NCBI GenBank assembly: GCA_028707875.1
Contig: JAQWAC010000004.1
Coordinates: 1-53,166, forward strand
Direction: 5' to 3'
DNA from: Candidatus Peribacteraceae bacterium
GTDB lineage: Bacteria > Patescibacteriota > Gracilibacteria > Peribacterales > Peribacteraceae
Length of the DNA: 53,166 nucleotides
Position 1 is the first letter of the stretch, and every line of letters begins with the position of its first letter. The translations under genes were made by a program, and so were the position numbers. The notes below the pieces were generated by a model that was given only the letters and a program-made list of their open reading frames with translations, searched no databases and was not told the origin of the DNA. Shown in pieces: positions 20,362 to 30,549 of the stretch.

Positions 20362-20763
20362 ACGAAGCGAGAAGAAGCATACCAACCCCTCTGCGAAGGG
20401 CAACCGCCAAAGGCAGTTTTCCGTCACTTCATCCCACGCTGTCCTCAGCCTGTTCTTGCTGAGCAAGACCTGCCATCCACTCCCGTACGGTGGGATCACG
20501 CATCGGATCACCTTCCCCAACCACTTCACGTGCAAGCCCCTTCCGGCCTCGGGTTGCAGGAAGCCTATCCTCTGTCGGCACAAACGATGCTGATGCAGCA
20601 CATTCGAGATGGCCAAGTCCGCGAAGTCCAGTCATGGGAAAGTGGGAAAGATAACGACACTATATTCGTACTTTCCTGTACAGGAAGCACGAAGTCATGA
20701 AAAAACACGGAATATCTTAAAGAGGCCTTCGCGAAGAGGAAAAAAGCATCTTCCGGAAGTCCG

Positions 20764-22077
20764 TTACGCGAGCGGCCAGCGACGCAACCTCTCCTTCTCC
20801 GCCTTGGACAGAGGAAGGCTCTCCGCAAACTTCAGCATGTTCTCATGCGTCACCTTTGCCCCGCGCGTAAGCTTCTTCAGTTGTTCATAGGCGCCCTCCA
20901 CCCCGTGCTTCCGCAGCAACATCTGAATTCCCTCTGCGAGCACCTCAGGGTGATCAGCGAGCTCCCGCTTCACCGTCGCACGATCGAGAGAGAGCTTCCC
21001 GAGCCCCTTCCGGAGCGACGCAACCGCGAGGAGGTGATACCCGAAGGCGATCCCGATGTTGCGCTGCACCGTGGAATCGGAGAGATCACGCTGGAGCCTG
21101 CTCACGGGCAGCTTCTCCGCAAAGTGGGAGAAGAGCGCCGTGGAAATCCCCAGATTGCCCTCCGCGTTCTCGAAGTCGATGGGATTCACCTTGTGCGGCA
21201 TCGTGGAGGACCCCACTTCGCCCGCGATGACCTTCTGCCGGAAGACGCCGCGCGAGATGTAGAGCCAGAGATCGCGCGAGAGATCGAGGAGAATGGCGTT
21301 GGCGCGACTCACGATGTGACTCATCTCCGCGAGGTCGTCGTGCGGATTGATCTGCGTGGTATGTGCCAGAGGATCGAGACGGAGCGACCGGATGAACTTG
21401 CGGCCGAAGATCTCCCACCTGACGTCCGGATACGCGATGCGCTGCGCGGCATACGTTCCCACCGCCCCGCCGAACTTCCCCTGCATGCGGAACGACTGCA
21501 GCTGACGGATCTGGCGCTCCAGACGATCGGCGAAGACCGCGCACTCCTTCCCGACGGTCGTGGGCGTGGCGGGCTGGCCGTGCGTCAGACTGAGCATCGG
21601 GGTCTTCCGCCACCGACGCGCCATGCCCTGCAACTCATGGAGAGTGCCTCGGAGTGAGGGCAGAACAACCTGCTTCAGTGCACGCTGGATGAGAATGCCG
21701 TAGGCGAGGTTGTTCACGTCCTCGCTCGTGAGTCCGAAGTGCAGGAAGTGCGTGGTGTGCTTCAGTCCGCCGATGCGCTCGAACTTCCGGCGCAGGAAAT
21801 ATTCCACCGCCTTCACATCGTGATTGGTCTTGCGTTCGATTTCGTGAATCTCCAGCGCATCCTTCAGACCGAACTTGTAAATGATGTCCTGCAGCGCCCT
21901 GATCTGCTTCGCCTTCAGCTTCTTCAGCTCCCGAATGCCGGGATCGTGCGCCAGCGCCATGAAGTATTTCAATTCCACTTCCACGCGCGCCCGCATGAGC
22001 GCTTCTTCACTGAAAAAAGGCCGCAGCGCTTCGGTTTTGGACCGGTAGCGCCCGTCGAGAGGAGAGAGATGCTGCAT
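20764..22077 (-). CDS. purB: Adenylosuccinate lyase
   Basis: MQHLSPLDGRYRSKTEALRPFF; signature GSSTMPHKVNPIDFENAEGN. Confidence 0.96.
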   Translation of the reverse strand: MQHLSPLDGRYRSKTEALRPFFSEEALMRARVEVELKYFMALAHDPGIRELKKLKAKQIRALQDIIYKFGLKDALEIHEIERKTNHDVKAVEYFLRRKFERIGGLKHTTHFLHFGLTSEDVNNLAYGILIQRALKQVVLPSLRGTLHELQGMARRWRKTPMLSLTHGQPATPTTVGKECAVFADRLERQIRQLQSFRMQGKFGGAVGTYAAQRIAYPDVRWEIFGRKFIRSLRLDPLAHTTQINPHDDLAEMSHIVSRANAILLDLSRDLWLYISRGVFRQKVIAGEVGSSTMPHKVNPIDFENAEGNLGISTALFSHFAEKLPVSRLQRDLSDSTVQRNIGIAFGYHLLAVASLRKGLGKLSLDRATVKRELADHPEVLAEGIQMLLRKHGVEGAYEQLKKLTRGAKVTHENMLKFAESLPLSKAEKERLRRWPLA

Positions 22078-22134
22078 GGACCGGCAGTATAGCAAAAGGA
22101 CAGCGGAATCTGAAGCGGAAATGGCCTTCTTTGC

Positions 22135-24039
22135 TCATTCATCCGTCACCTCCTCCGCATCCTCATCCGCAATTTCCTCCTTCGCTTTGACTTCGGGCTT
22201 CGTTCCGTCGAAGGTCTCCAGAAACTCGTCGATGCTCATCGTTTCTTTCTTGAGGAGAATCTGTGAGAGCTCATCGAGCTTGGTTCGGTGCGTGCGCAGC
22301 ATGCCGATGGCACGCTGGTACTGCGCACCGATCGTCCTCTGCACGAAGTCATCGATCTGCCTGGCTTTCTCCTCCGAGTAATTGCGCGACATCGAGGGAT
22401 CGACGCCGAGGAACATCGTTCCTTGACGCTCCCCGTAGGCGACGGGCCCGAGCTCGGCGTCGCCCATGCCGTAGCGCATCGCCATCATGCGGGCGATCTG
22501 CGAGGCACGTTCAATATCGTTGCTTGCACCCGTCGTGAACTCGCCGAAAACGAGCTCCTCCGCCGCACGCCCGCCGAGCAGGCCGCAGATCTCGTCGAGG
22601 AACTTGCTCTTGCTGGTCGTGTAGGTGTCTTCCTGCGGGAGGAACCACGTGATACCCAGCGCCGATCCGCGCGACACGATGGAGATTTTATGAAGCTGAT
22701 CACTCTCCGGACAGAGGTGACCGACGATCGCATGACCGAGTTCGTGGAACGCAGTAATTTCCTTCTCGTGCTGTGTGAGCTTGCGGGAACGCTTCTCGGG
22801 CCCCACGGTCACCTTTTCGGTGGCATCGATCAGGTCGCGCTGCGTGAGCGTGGAATGGCGGCGCTTGGCGGCGAAGATCGCGGCTTCGTTCATGATATTT
22901 TCCAGATCCGCACCGGTGAGCCCCACCGTCTGCTTGGCGATATCGGCGAGCTTGGTGCCCTTCGCGAGCTTTTTGTTGCCGGAGTGAACCTTCAGGATCT
23001 GTTCGCGCGCGACGAGATCCGGCTTGTCGATGAAGATGCGCCGGTCAAAGCGGCCGGGGCGCAGGAGGGCGATATCGAGCACATCGGGGCGGTTGGTGGC
23101 GGCCATGACGATCACATTCGTCCCCTGCTCGAATCCGTCCATCTCCGTGAGGATCTGATTGAGCGTCTGCTCACGTTCATCGTGTCCGCCGCCGAACCCC
23201 GCTCCGCCGCGCTGACGCCCGACGGCGTCGATCTCATCGATGAAAATGATGCTCGGTGCATTGCGCTTGGCACGCAGGAAGAGATCACGGACGCGGCTGG
23301 CACCCACGCCCACAAACATCTCGACGAATTCGGAACCCGCAATGGAGAAGAATGGCACACCCGCCTCCCCCGCGACGGCACGCGAGAGGAGCGTCTTGCC
23401 CGTTCCGGGGGCTCCGACCAGCAACACGCCCTTCGGGATCTTGGCTCCGAGGTTGATGTATTTCTTGGGATTCTTGAGGAAATCCACCACCTCCACCAGA
23501 TCTTCCTTGGCCTCATCCGCTCCGGCGACATCCGCGAAGCGCGTCTTCACCTGCGCAGCATCCGCCACGCGCGCTTTTGATTTGCCAAAGGAAAGGGCGG
23601 TGCTTTGGCTCTTCGCGATTCCCCGGAAGAGCCACATAACTCCTCCGATCACGAGGGCGAAGAAGAGGAGATCGGGGAGGATGCTGAGAAGGATATTGGT
23701 CGCCTCGCGGTTCTCCACCTCGACGACCGTGGGGTTCTTCGGATCGTTCCACCCGAGCTGGCTCACCGTTTCCGCCGCCTCCTTATAAGAACTCAGAACC
23801 ATCCCCGATGAAGTCGTGGCGTAGACCACGTTATCCTTCAAAACGATCTTCGTGTATTTCTTCTGCGCATAGCCGCGCGTGATCTCACTCAACGGAACCT
23901 CCTTCGCATCGGCGAACTGCTTGCTCGTATCCTGTGCCGGCTGCAGAACGGTGTAGACCGAGAGCGCCAGCAACACCGCGAAGAGCAGGAGCCCGAGCCA
24001 CTGACGACTGCGCGGAGGACGGCCTTGTGCAAGGGACAT
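22135..24039 (-). CDS. ftsH: ATP-dependent zinc metalloprotease FtsH
   Basis: N-terminal TMs, [56 protein letters not shown] zinc motif. Confidence 0.98.
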   Translation of the reverse strand: MSLAQGRPPRSRQWLGLLLFAVLLALSVYTVLQPAQDTSKQFADAKEVPLSEITRGYAQKKYTKIVLKDNVVYATTSSGMVLSSYKEAAETVSQLGWNDPKNPTVVEVENREATNILLSILPDLLFFALVIGGVMWLFRGIAKSQSTALSFGKSKARVADAAQVKTRFADVAGADEAKEDLVEVVDFLKNPKKYINLGAKIPKGVLLVGAPGTGKTLLSRAVAGEAGVPFFSIAGSEFVEMFVGVGASRVRDLFLRAKRNAPSIIFIDEIDAVGRQRGGAGFGGGHDEREQTLNQILTEMDGFEQGTNVIVMAATNRPDVLDIALLRPGRFDRRIFIDKPDLVAREQILKVHSGNKKLAKGTKLADIAKQTVGLTGADLENIMNEAAIFAAKRRHSTLTQRDLIDATEKVTVGPEKRSRKLTQHEKEITAFHELGHAIVGHLCPESDQLHKISIVSRGSALGITWFLPQEDTYTTSKSKFLDEICGLLGGRAAEELVFGEFTTGASNDIERASQIARMMAMRYGMGDAELGPVAYGERQGTMFLGVDPSMSRNYSEEKARQIDDFVQRTIGAQYQRAIGMLRTHRTKLDELSQILLKKETMSIDEFLETFDGTKPEVKAKEEIADEDAEEVTDE

Positions 24040-24131
24040 GGCTCCATCTTAGCGAACGTGGAAATGAATTCCACCGATCCGACCACAATCTGCCCTTTTC
24101 AGAATCCGGATCTGCGGTACACTTTGCCACC

Positions 24132-25637
24132 GTGACGAGCACCCCCCTCAAGAAAACCCTTCTTCATCCGGCTTTCCTCCTCGGAATTTTTGTTCTGCTT
24201 CTGTCGTACCTCACGTACTTCCAGAACTACCAGAATCCCCCCGCGCTCTTCTGGGACGAGAACTACCACATCGCAAGTGCGCAGAAGTATCTCAACGGGG
24301 TGTACTTCATGGAACCGCATCCGCCCCTCGGCAAGCTCCTGATCGCACTGGGGGAGAAGCTCCTCAATGTCAATCCCACGCACAATGAATTCATCACGAC
24401 GGATTATGCACGTGAACTCCCTGCCGGCTTCTCCTTCGCGGGATACCGCCTCTTCCCCGCGCTCCTCGGCTGGCTCGCGGCCCCGCTCCTCTATCTGATC
24501 TTCCTGCTCCTCACCCGTAACCCGCAAGCATCCGCCATCTTCAGCTTCCTCTATATCTTCGATAACGCCCTCGTCGTACATTCCAGAGGGGCGATGCTGG
24601 ATTCCACGCTCATCTTCTTCTGTGTGGTTGCGATTCTTGCCTTCCTTCTCCAACTGGAATGGAAGAAAGATCCGAAGAAATTCCTCGCCGCCTCCGCCCT
24701 CTACGGCATCGGTCTCGGAGCCGTCGTCACGACGAAGGAAACGGGGCTCATTGTCGTGCTGCTCCTGCCCTTCCTCGCCTGGAAACTCCGTAAGCATCTC
24801 CGCCTGTTCGCTCAGGGATTCGTCGCCTCCCTTGTCGCGTTCCTCGTCGTCTTTCTGGGCGTCTGGTACATCCACTTCGCTCTCGGTTCCACTGTCGTGC
24901 CGCAGCTCCCCGATAACGGATACTATCAGGCATCGGAAGAATACAAGACCATCCTCACCTACGGCGCGAACCGCTCACTGCTCTCCTTCCCCGTGATGCT
25001 CAAGGATTCTTTCCACTTCATGGGACATTACGCAGGAGGCGTCCCGCGCCTGGATCTCTGCAAGAAGGATGAGAACGGCAGTCCGTTCTTCGTGTGGCCG
25101 CTCGGCGCCCGCTCCATCAATTACCGATGGGAAACACCGGACGGGAACGCCTACAGCTACCTCTACCTGCAATCGAATCCCGTCGTGTGGTGGGTGAGCT
25201 TCGCGTCCATCCTTCTCGGGATCGCCCTGCTCGTCGCCTCGGTTTTTCTCCCGCTCAAGAAACCCCTGCAGTACGGCTTCCCTCTCTTTGTTTTTGTCTC
25301 GCTCTACGTGTGTTACATGGTGGCGATCAGCCAGCTCAATCGCGTCATGTACCTCTATCACTATTTCCCGCCGCTCCTCTTCAGCTTCATCGTGGCCGCA
25401 CTGGTGTATCTGGAAATCCAGAGTTTCCTGAAGTGGCGCTTCACGGAACAGGGGAGAAAGGTGGGGCTCCTGATCTTCGGGCTCCTGATCTTCGGAGCTT
25501 TCCAGTTCTACCGCCCCTTCACGTACTACCAGCCGCTCACGGATGCACAATTCGCCCGACGCGCCTTCTTCCCCATGTGGGAACTCACCTGTGTTCATTG
25601 CGAAAAAATGGGCTCGTTGGCGATACCTTGCAAGTAG
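24132..25637 (+). CDS. Dolichyl-phosphate-mannose--protein mannosyltransferase family (PMT, GT39-like)
   Basis: FWDENYHIASAQKYLNGVYFMEPHPPLGKLLIALGEKLL, many TMs, MYLYHYFPPLLFSF; GTG start after the ftsH divergent region. Confidence 0.85.
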   Translation: MTSTPLKKTLLHPAFLLGIFVLLLSYLTYFQNYQNPPALFWDENYHIASAQKYLNGVYFMEPHPPLGKLLIALGEKLLNVNPTHNEFITTDYARELPAGFSFAGYRLFPALLGWLAAPLLYLIFLLLTRNPQASAIFSFLYIFDNALVVHSRGAMLDSTLIFFCVVAILAFLLQLEWKKDPKKFLAASALYGIGLGAVVTTKETGLIVVLLLPFLAWKLRKHLRLFAQGFVASLVAFLVVFLGVWYIHFALGSTVVPQLPDNGYYQASEEYKTILTYGANRSLLSFPVMLKDSFHFMGHYAGGVPRLDLCKKDENGSPFFVWPLGARSINYRWETPDGNAYSYLYLQSNPVVWWVSFASILLGIALLVASVFLPLKKPLQYGFPLFVFVSLYVCYMVAISQLNRVMYLYHYFPPLLFSFIVAALVYLEIQSFLKWRFTEQGRKVGLLIFGLLIFGAFQFYRPFTYYQPLTDAQFARRAFFPMWELTCVHCEKMGSLAIPCK

Positions 25638-25708
25638 GAGTGGCTGAGAACCCCCCCCGTGAGGAGATAGGGTGGGATGGAAGAGGGTGAGGATGAGGTC
25701 GTAAACCT

Positions 25709-26407
25709 TCAATTTCCCTCCCTCAGGACCGTCTTCTTGAGGGCGAACAGGTCCCGGAACATTTTGAGAATCACCCGGATATTCGCTCCCGTCTGTTTCC
25801 CGAGCAACCGGGGATAGTGGTGCACCGGAATCTGCTTCCAGGGAATATGATGGCGATGGAGACGGTAGAATATCTCCCCGTTGATGAGAGCACCGGTGGA
25901 ATGAATCGGTCGGATCATCGGCCAGAGTGAGGCCTTCCAGACCTTCATGGCACAGTTCACGTCACGCACCCAGACACCGAGCGCCACCCAGACGAGGAAG
26001 CCATAGAGTTTTGCATTCACCATACGGATGAAAGGATCGGCACGCTTGATCCTCCTGCCCGTTACAAACTCATATTCCTGAAGAAACGGCAGCAACTGGC
26101 CGAAATCCTCCACATTGAACTGACCGTCGCTATCCATATAACCCATGAATTCCTTCGCCGCCGCATCACACCCCGAACGAACGGCGCTGCCGTACCCCTG
26201 ATTTTTGGGATGAGTGACGATTTTCAGGAGAGGCATCTGGGCAGCCATTCGTGCGAGAACCTTCGCCGTGCCGTCCGTGGATCCGTCATCGACGACCACG
26301 ATCTCGCCATCGATCTTTTCCCGCCCGAACCACTGTGCCACGTCCGTCACGGTGCGCTCGATGTTCTGCTCTTCATTAAAACATGGAAGGACAATGGAGA
26401 GTTGCAT
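25709..26407 (-). CDS. Glycosyltransferase family 2
   Basis: MQLSIVLPCFNEEQNIERTV, EIVVVDDGSTDGTAKVLARM, GYMDSDGQFNVEDF. Confidence 0.92.
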   Translation of the reverse strand: MQLSIVLPCFNEEQNIERTVTDVAQWFGREKIDGEIVVVDDGSTDGTAKVLARMAAQMPLLKIVTHPKNQGYGSAVRSGCDAAAKEFMGYMDSDGQFNVEDFGQLLPFLQEYEFVTGRRIKRADPFIRMVNAKLYGFLVWVALGVWVRDVNCAMKVWKASLWPMIRPIHSTGALINGEIFYRLHRHHIPWKQIPVHHYPRLLGKQTGANIRVILKMFRDLFALKKTVLREGN

Positions 26408-26517
26408 GGATAGAAGTATTGAACGGCAGAACTGTACCGCACAATCGACGAACCGTACACCTTCGCGTGCAATATGAGTCCTCTCTCCTGTATGATAATC
26501 CCCGATCTTTGTTCTTG

Positions 26518-28302
26518 ATGAGACAATTCCTTTCGCGCGGCACGGCACTCGCAGGGAGCTTCACATTCCTCGCATTCGTGATCGTCCTCTACGGACTCTC
26601 CGTGCATTCACTCGCACCGGAGTTTCATGACGGACAATACCGCTTCACGGATGAACGGAACTGGAAATCCTTCTCCATGCCTCTCTCCTTCACATCCAAT
26701 GAAAAGGAGGTGGAGGCGCGCTTTTCCATGAATGTTCAGGATTTTCACGCGACGTCCTTCTCCCTCAGGGCCGATGATTGCGTGCAAAGAGTCTGGGTCA
26801 ATGGAACCGAACTGATTGACCGGAGAATCCCGTTCTGCGACTACACGAACGGACAAACATTCTCTTTCGCGCGTTTCCTCCGACCGGGAGAGAACCAGAT
26901 CCGCGTGATCGTGAAAAATAGCGGCGGACCGGGCGGATTCGATATTTCCGTTGCAGGGAGCGATCCGCTACTTTTTTTCCTCCGCATCCTGCTCCTGACG
27001 AGCATCACCTGCTCCGCAATTCTCGCCATGGTGGCCCTGCGTCTCACGAAATGGGAGGCATCGCTCTGGAGCGGATTCACCGCGGGCATGATCATGCGGC
27101 TGATCTATCTCTTCGGAACTTCTCACGCAACCCGGGGGCATGATGTGGACGGACACATCGAATACATCCAATACATCGCGCAGCATCTGAGTCTGCCCGG
27201 CATCAGGGATGGATGGGAGTTCTACCAACCCCCGCTCTATTACATTTTCTCCGGTTTATGGGTTCGGGCCGGTCTCGCACTGGGCCGCGACCTCCCCTCT
27301 CTTCTCCGGGATCTCCAGTGGCATGGACTTCTCCTCTCCGTCGCAACACTCGGCATCTGTGTGTGGATCGCATCGATGATCTTCAGCCGGAAGGGGGAAG
27401 AACCCCTCCGCGCCTTTTTTGTCTGGATAATGGCCTTCTTCCCCGGCCTCGTCTTCTTCTCCGCCCGCATCAACAACGACAACTTCCTCCAGTTCTGGGA
27501 ATTTCTGGCATTCGCCCTGATTCTCCGATGGTGGCAGAAGGGACGCGTGGAGGATTGGCTGCTCGCAATCACGGCGATCATTCTTGCCATGCTCTCCAAG
27601 AGCAATGCGATCCTGCTTCTTCCCGTCGCCTTCATGGCCCTCCTTCTCAAGGAAGGATGGACGATGCGCAAAAAAGTCATCACCGGCATCCTGAGCCTCA
27701 TGGTGATCCTCGCATGCACCACCTGGAACTTCACGCTTCGGAAGGGCGCGACGGGCGACCACCCCCTCATGCCGAACGTGAGCAATCTGAATTCCTCTCT
27801 GAAAGTGGATTCCTCACCGGAGTCGCTCACGGAATTCAACCCCGTTCGCCTCGTGCTGCATCCGTACAACAACGCGTGGGTGAACGAACTGGGAAGGAAC
27901 AACTTCTGGGAATATTTCTACAAATCCGCGTTTTCCGGTGAATTCGATCTCGGTCCGCGACTGCAGATGCTCTCTTCGGTCCTGCTCTTCTTCTCGCTCC
28001 TTCTCTTTCCGGCGATCCTGACAGGTCTGTGGTCAGCGATGATTGGGCAATGGAAACGAACGTTTCTCCTTTGGTTTTCATTTTTCATTCTGGTGGGCGG
28101 CCATATCGGATTCCGGCAGATGAACCCGTACAGTTCCTGTCAGGATTTCCGCTATTCCATCCTGCTGTTGATTCCGCTCACGGCATTTCTGCTCATCACG
28201 CTGAATCGCTTTTCCCGCACCCCCCGCATCCTCTTTGAGAGTCTTCTCTTCACCTTCATCGGACTCTGCGGCGTCTTCCTCCTCTCTCTTGTTTTGATGT
28301 AA
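26518..28302 (+). CDS. Membrane glycosyltransferase (GT39/GT-C-like) with N-terminal beta-sandwich-like ectodomain
   Basis: HVDGHIEYIQYIAQHLSLPGIRDGWEFYQPPLYY plus multiple TMs; N-terminal DCVQRVWVNGTELIDRR...GENQIRVIVKNSGG. Confidence 0.7.
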   Translation: MRQFLSRGTALAGSFTFLAFVIVLYGLSVHSLAPEFHDGQYRFTDERNWKSFSMPLSFTSNEKEVEARFSMNVQDFHATSFSLRADDCVQRVWVNGTELIDRRIPFCDYTNGQTFSFARFLRPGENQIRVIVKNSGGPGGFDISVAGSDPLLFFLRILLLTSITCSAILAMVALRLTKWEASLWSGFTAGMIMRLIYLFGTSHATRGHDVDGHIEYIQYIAQHLSLPGIRDGWEFYQPPLYYIFSGLWVRAGLALGRDLPSLLRDLQWHGLLLSVATLGICVWIASMIFSRKGEEPLRAFFVWIMAFFPGLVFFSARINNDNFLQFWEFLAFALILRWWQKGRVEDWLLAITAIILAMLSKSNAILLLPVAFMALLLKEGWTMRKKVITGILSLMVILACTTWNFTLRKGATGDHPLMPNVSNLNSSLKVDSSPESLTEFNPVRLVLHPYNNAWVNELGRNNFWEYFYKSAFSGEFDLGPRLQMLSSVLLFFSLLLFPAILTGLWSAMIGQWKRTFLLWFSFFILVGGHIGFRQMNPYSSCQDFRYSILLLIPLTAFLLITLNRFSRTPRILFESLLFTFIGLCGVFLLSLVLM

Positions 28303-28369
28303 TACGAAGGGAAAACTTGAAAAATCCCGTCCGAACCACTACAAGGATGCGTGCACCTTCAGATTACGG

Positions 28370-29824
28370 ATGTCTTCTCCCGATACGTTGATCCTCGGCG
28401 CCGGGCCGGCCGGAATGGCCGCCTCGTTCGAACTTGCACGCGCCGGAAAGCGCGTGGCTGTCGTCGAACGCGCATCACAGGTGGGAGGACTCGCAAAGAC
28501 ACTCCGCTTTGAGCGGCCGGAGGGGACGTACCTCACCGATATCGGACCTCACCGCTTCTTCAGCAAGAACGCCTACCTGTACCAGCTCATCGGGAACATT
28601 CTTCAGGAACAGTGGAAATCGGTACCGCGCCACACGCGCTTCTTCGTCGGCGGAAAGTACTACGCCTACCCCATCAAGCTCGGAAACGTCCTCTCGCAAA
28701 TGCCGAAAACCAAAATTCTCGGAATGCTGTGGGATTATTCGTTCGAGCGTGTGCGTTCCGTCATCCGGCCCCGCCCCATCCGCACCTTCGAGGATTATGC
28801 GCTCTCCTGCTTCGGCCGCACGCTCGCCGAGTTCAACATCCTGAATTACACGGAGAAGATCTGGGGGATCCCCTGCAACCAGATCAACGTGGACTGGGCT
28901 TCGCAGCGGATCGCCGGCCTGAGCCCCCTTGCAACCGTTGCCGCCATCTTCTTCAAGAAGAGAAGCGCCAAGAGTCTCGTGGATTCGTTCTATTACCCCG
29001 CGAAGGGAAGCGGCCTGATCTATGAAACCATGCGTGCGCACGTGGAACAGCGCGGCGGGACGGTCGCGACCGACACGCATCCCGTGAAGTACATATGCGA
29101 AGGCAACCGCGTCGTGAGCGTGGATATCGAGGGACCGCAGGGAATTACCACCGTCTCGCCCTCGTCCGTCGTGAGTTCCGTTCCTCTGATGGAGAGCGTG
29201 AGACTCTTCGGCAATCATGCGCCCGCAGAAGTGCGGGAGGCGGCCAAAAACCTCCGCTTCCGCGCACAGGTCTACCTCTTCCTCACGGTTGCCAGAGAAC
29301 ACATGGCACCGGATAACTGGATCTACTTCCCCAACAAGGACATTCCTTTCGGCCGCATCTCCGAGATGAAGAATTTTTCGACATCCATGTGTCCGCCGGG
29401 AAAAACCTCCCTCTTCATCGAGTTCTTCTGCTTTGAAGGTGATGAAATCTGGACCGCCACCGCGGAACGTTTGCTCGCTCTCGCGGCGGAGTGGCTGGAA
29501 CGGCTCAAGCTTCTGAAGCGCGAAGAGATTCTCTCCTACCATCATCTGCGCGAGCCGAACGCGTATCCCCTGTATGACCTCACCTACCGGCAGCATACGG
29601 CGACCATTCTCTCGTGGATGGACCGGCTCGAGAACTTCTATACGATCGGGCGTCCCGGCCGCTTCCGCTACACGAATCAGGATCACTCACTGGAAATGGG
29701 CATTCTCACTGCCCGCAGCATCATTGAGGGAAAGAGGCACAACGTGGATACCATCGGCGATTCCCGCGAGTACTTCGAACGTGGTTTCCTGCCGGATGAG
29801 CAGATGAAAACTTCGTCACGGTGA
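28370..29824 (+). CDS. NAD(P)/FAD-dependent oxidoreductase (UDP-galactopyranose mutase / amine oxidase-like)
   Basis: DTLILGAGPAGMAASFELARAGKRVAVVERASQVGGLAKTLRFE; HRFFSKNAYLYQLIGNIL. Confidence 0.82.
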   Translation: MSSPDTLILGAGPAGMAASFELARAGKRVAVVERASQVGGLAKTLRFERPEGTYLTDIGPHRFFSKNAYLYQLIGNILQEQWKSVPRHTRFFVGGKYYAYPIKLGNVLSQMPKTKILGMLWDYSFERVRSVIRPRPIRTFEDYALSCFGRTLAEFNILNYTEKIWGIPCNQINVDWASQRIAGLSPLATVAAIFFKKRSAKSLVDSFYYPAKGSGLIYETMRAHVEQRGGTVATDTHPVKYICEGNRVVSVDIEGPQGITTVSPSSVVSSVPLMESVRLFGNHAPAEVREAAKNLRFRAQVYLFLTVAREHMAPDNWIYFPNKDIPFGRISEMKNFSTSMCPPGKTSLFIEFFCFEGDEIWTATAERLLALAAEWLERLKLLKREEILSYHHLREPNAYPLYDLTYRQHTATILSWMDRLENFYTIGRPGRFRYTNQDHSLEMGILTARSIIEGKRHNVDTIGDSREYFERGFLPDEQMKTSSR

Positions 29825-29840
29825 GCCTGTCGAACCGTGA
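29816..29840. repeat. Short palindrome overlapping the stop codon of the upstream CDS
   Basis: tcacggt gagcctgtcga accgtga; lies between convergent genes. Confidence 0.6.
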
Positions 29841-29855
29841 TGAATGCCATCGTCG

Positions 29856-30311
29856 TCATTTCTGATACCCCGCCTGCTCCGCCGCCTCCGCCGTACGGAA
29901 GTAGATGCGATTGATCGGCGCGATTTGCGCGGCACTCGCGGAACCCACGGCGTAATACTTCTTCCCGTTCTTTGATGCGACAAACTTCATCCCCTCCGGC
30001 ACGGTAACAGTGATCATATTCGTGAGGAGAGGGGCGGCCGGAACGCGGAACGCGCCGGAATGGTCGGTGACCACGGCATGTCCGCCCAGAACGAACCGTC
30101 CATCCCCCACAACTGAACCTTCCAGATAGCCGTTGCGGATGCCGTCAACGCGGATGGTGGGCACGAGAGGGCGTATGTCCTCCGTAAGAGCAATGGGCGT
30201 CTGCGGAAGGGCGAGCCGGCAGGTGACGATGCGACCGATAAGGTATCCGAGCAGGCAGGCGAGCAGGAGTGCACCGACGGCCGGAACGTAGTCGAGATAC
30301 TTGGAAAACAT
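29856..30311 (-). CDS. Small membrane-anchored protein with C-terminal KKYY...INRIYFRTAEAAEQAGYQ motif
   Basis: N-terminal TM VPAVGALLLACLLGYLIGRIV; C-terminal motif resembling the short domain appended to many CPR exported proteins. Confidence 0.6.
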   Translation of the reverse strand: MFSKYLDYVPAVGALLLACLLGYLIGRIVTCRLALPQTPIALTEDIRPLVPTIRVDGIRNGYLEGSVVGDGRFVLGGHAVVTDHSGAFRVPAAPLLTNMITVTVPEGMKFVASKNGKKYYAVGSASAAQIAPINRIYFRTAEAAEQAGYQK

Positions 30312-30374
30312 GGATGACCAGTATGTCAAGAATAGTAAACATACGCAATGGTTTACAGCTTCCTAAAATATTCC

Positions 30375-30472
30375 GCGGCGAAGCGCGGGTCTCGCGGGTT
30401 CCCGCGCTGGAGCCGCACCTTTCAGGGAAAAGATGGCTCGTGGAAGAAAAACCGCAGGTTTGTCTTTCACGA
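30375..30472 (+). repeat. Structured intergenic repeat, copy C
   Basis: gcgg-CGAAG-cgcggg..cccgcg-cTGGAG-ccgc ... ctCGTGgaagaaaaaCCgcaGGtttgtctttCACG; aligns with copies A and B by structure. Confidence 0.65.
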
Positions 30473-30473
30473 T

Positions 30474-30505
30474 TAAAAAGACCCCATCCTTCGCGGATAG
30501 GGTCT
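30474..30505 (-). terminator. Rho-independent terminator for the 30550-31671 gene
   Basis: Minus strand AAGACCCTATCCGCGAAGGATGGGGTCTTTTT: stem plus T run. Confidence 0.75.
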
Positions 30506-30549
30506 TGGCGTGCTTTCTCACGCGGCAGGTTTTGAATCAATAAGCGAAC

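Noticed and set aside
22288-23580. 430-aa plus-strand ORF antisense to ftsH
   Set aside because: Fully overlaps highly conserved ftsH; translation is Arg/His/Glu-rich without domain-like character. Codon-bias shadow ORF.
28475-29686. 403-aa minus-strand ORF antisense to the FAD oxidoreductase
   Set aside because: Shadow of the 28370-29824 gene, which has a clear GAGPAGM dinucleotide motif.
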